A DNA stretch of 6,239 bases from an uncultured Halomicronema sp. (GTDB lineage Bacteria > Cyanobacteriota > Cyanobacteriia > Phormidesmidales > Phormidesmidaceae): positions 1 through 6,239 of the forward strand of contig CALCPB010000204.1 of assembly GCA_937897665.1 (NCBI GenBank), written 5' to 3'. Under the pieces are notes generated by a model. That model was not told where the DNA came from. It did not search any database and worked only from the letters and a program-made list of their open reading frames with translations. The position numbers were made by a program, and so were the translations under genes. Positions 6,101 to 6,239 of this stretch are shown piece by piece. The stretch's first letter is position 1; each line of letters starts with the position of its first letter.

Positions 6101-6135
6101 ATAAACCTTGACATAGATGTTAAGGTCAAGTCTAT
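6101..6135. repeat. 35-bp direct repeat, right copy (contains operator copy 2)
   Basis: It matches 4290-4324 at 33 of 35 positions in the same orientation. Here the C-rich repeat follows after only six more bases, so the operator and the minisatellite are adjacent, unlike in the left block. Confidence 0.85.
6105..6126. promoter_or_regulatory. MerR-family operator, copy 2
   Basis: The same dyad as at the ATPase promoter: ACCTTgACAT, central AG, ATGTtAAGGT. On the plus strand it gives TTGACA (6108-6113), a 19-base spacer and TATGGG (6133-6138), pointing out of the window. On the minus strand it gives TTGACC (complement of 6124-6129), a 20-base spacer and the weak TATTCG, pointing into the 3' end of the repeat-protein gene. 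No metal-resistance gene is next to it inside the window. It could control a gene beyond 6239, produce antisense RNA, or be a leftover of a duplication. Confidence 0.6.
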
Positions 6136-6140
6136 GGGTA

Positions 6141-6239
6141 CACCCATCCACTCCCCACTCATCCACTCCCCCGGCTCCCTCACCCATCCACTCCTCACTC
6201 CCCCGACTCCCTCACTCATCCACCCATCCACCCATCAGC
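6141..6239. repeat. C-rich minisatellite running off the window
   Basis: The plus strand is built from CCATCCACTCC and CCCATCCA words. Two 40-base units (6141-6180 and 6181-6220) both begin CACCCATCCACTCC, and a shorter CACCCATC run follows to the end. Unit 2 is nearly identical to the left copy at 4497-4540. The minus strand is correspondingly G-rich. No gene was seen, and the true right boundary is unknown. Confidence 0.8.

Noticed and set aside
6141..6239. Possible CRISPR array in the repeated CACCCATCC region
   Set aside because: Units differ in length, there are no unique spacers between constant repeats, and no cas gene is present; it is a simple minisatellite.

Overview
The window looks like a piece of a cyanobacterial chromosome. 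The palindrome GCGATCGC (HIP1) occurs about twelve times by eye in 6.2 kb, both inside and outside genes, a frequency typical of cyanobacteria. The spacers carry small hairpin repeats and C-rich tandem repeats of a kind common in filamentous, Leptolyngbya-like cyanobacteria. The genus is a guess. No rRNA, tRNA, CRISPR array or transposase gene was seen.

Layout, left to right. (1) Positions 1-105: the last 34 codons of a plus-strand gene, probably an ABC transporter ATPase. (2) 250-867, minus strand: a 205-residue secreted protein of unknown function. (3) 966-1415 and 1435-2085, plus strand: a GNAT acetyltransferase followed 19 bp later by a pyroglutamyl-peptidase I family (C15) protein, probably one transcription unit divergent from gene 2. 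(4) 2086-2271: a spacer between convergent genes, filled by inverted repeats. (5) 2272-4254, minus strand: a complete P1B-4 type (CoaT-like) heavy-metal efflux ATPase. (6) 4255-4722: a 468-bp spacer with a MerR-family operator/promoter, a 17-bp perfect inverted repeat spanning 173 bp, a C-rich repeat and a palindromic repeat. (7) 4723-6048, plus strand: a secreted 441-residue protein made almost wholly of about ten degenerate ~38-residue repeats, probably a beta-propeller. (8) 6049-6239: a second copy of the MerR-type operator followed by a C-rich minisatellite that runs off the window.

How the parts relate. The ATPase and its operator form a metal-resistance unit: a MerR-type sensor, not encoded here, would bind the dyad in the over-long -35/-10 spacer and switch on efflux of Co2+, Zn2+ or a related ion. 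The most unusual feature is that the same operator (33 of 35 bases) plus the same C-rich repeat recurs 1811 bp to the right, so the two blocks flank the repeat-protein gene as direct repeats. The left block also looks interrupted by a ~160-bp element with 17-bp inverted ends. The GNAT/peptidase pair looks like an ordinary small operon, but the peptidase keeps its Glu-Cys-His triad while two aromatic positions expected to hold the pyroglutamate ring are replaced. No wholly new defence or mobile system can be demonstrated from this window alone.
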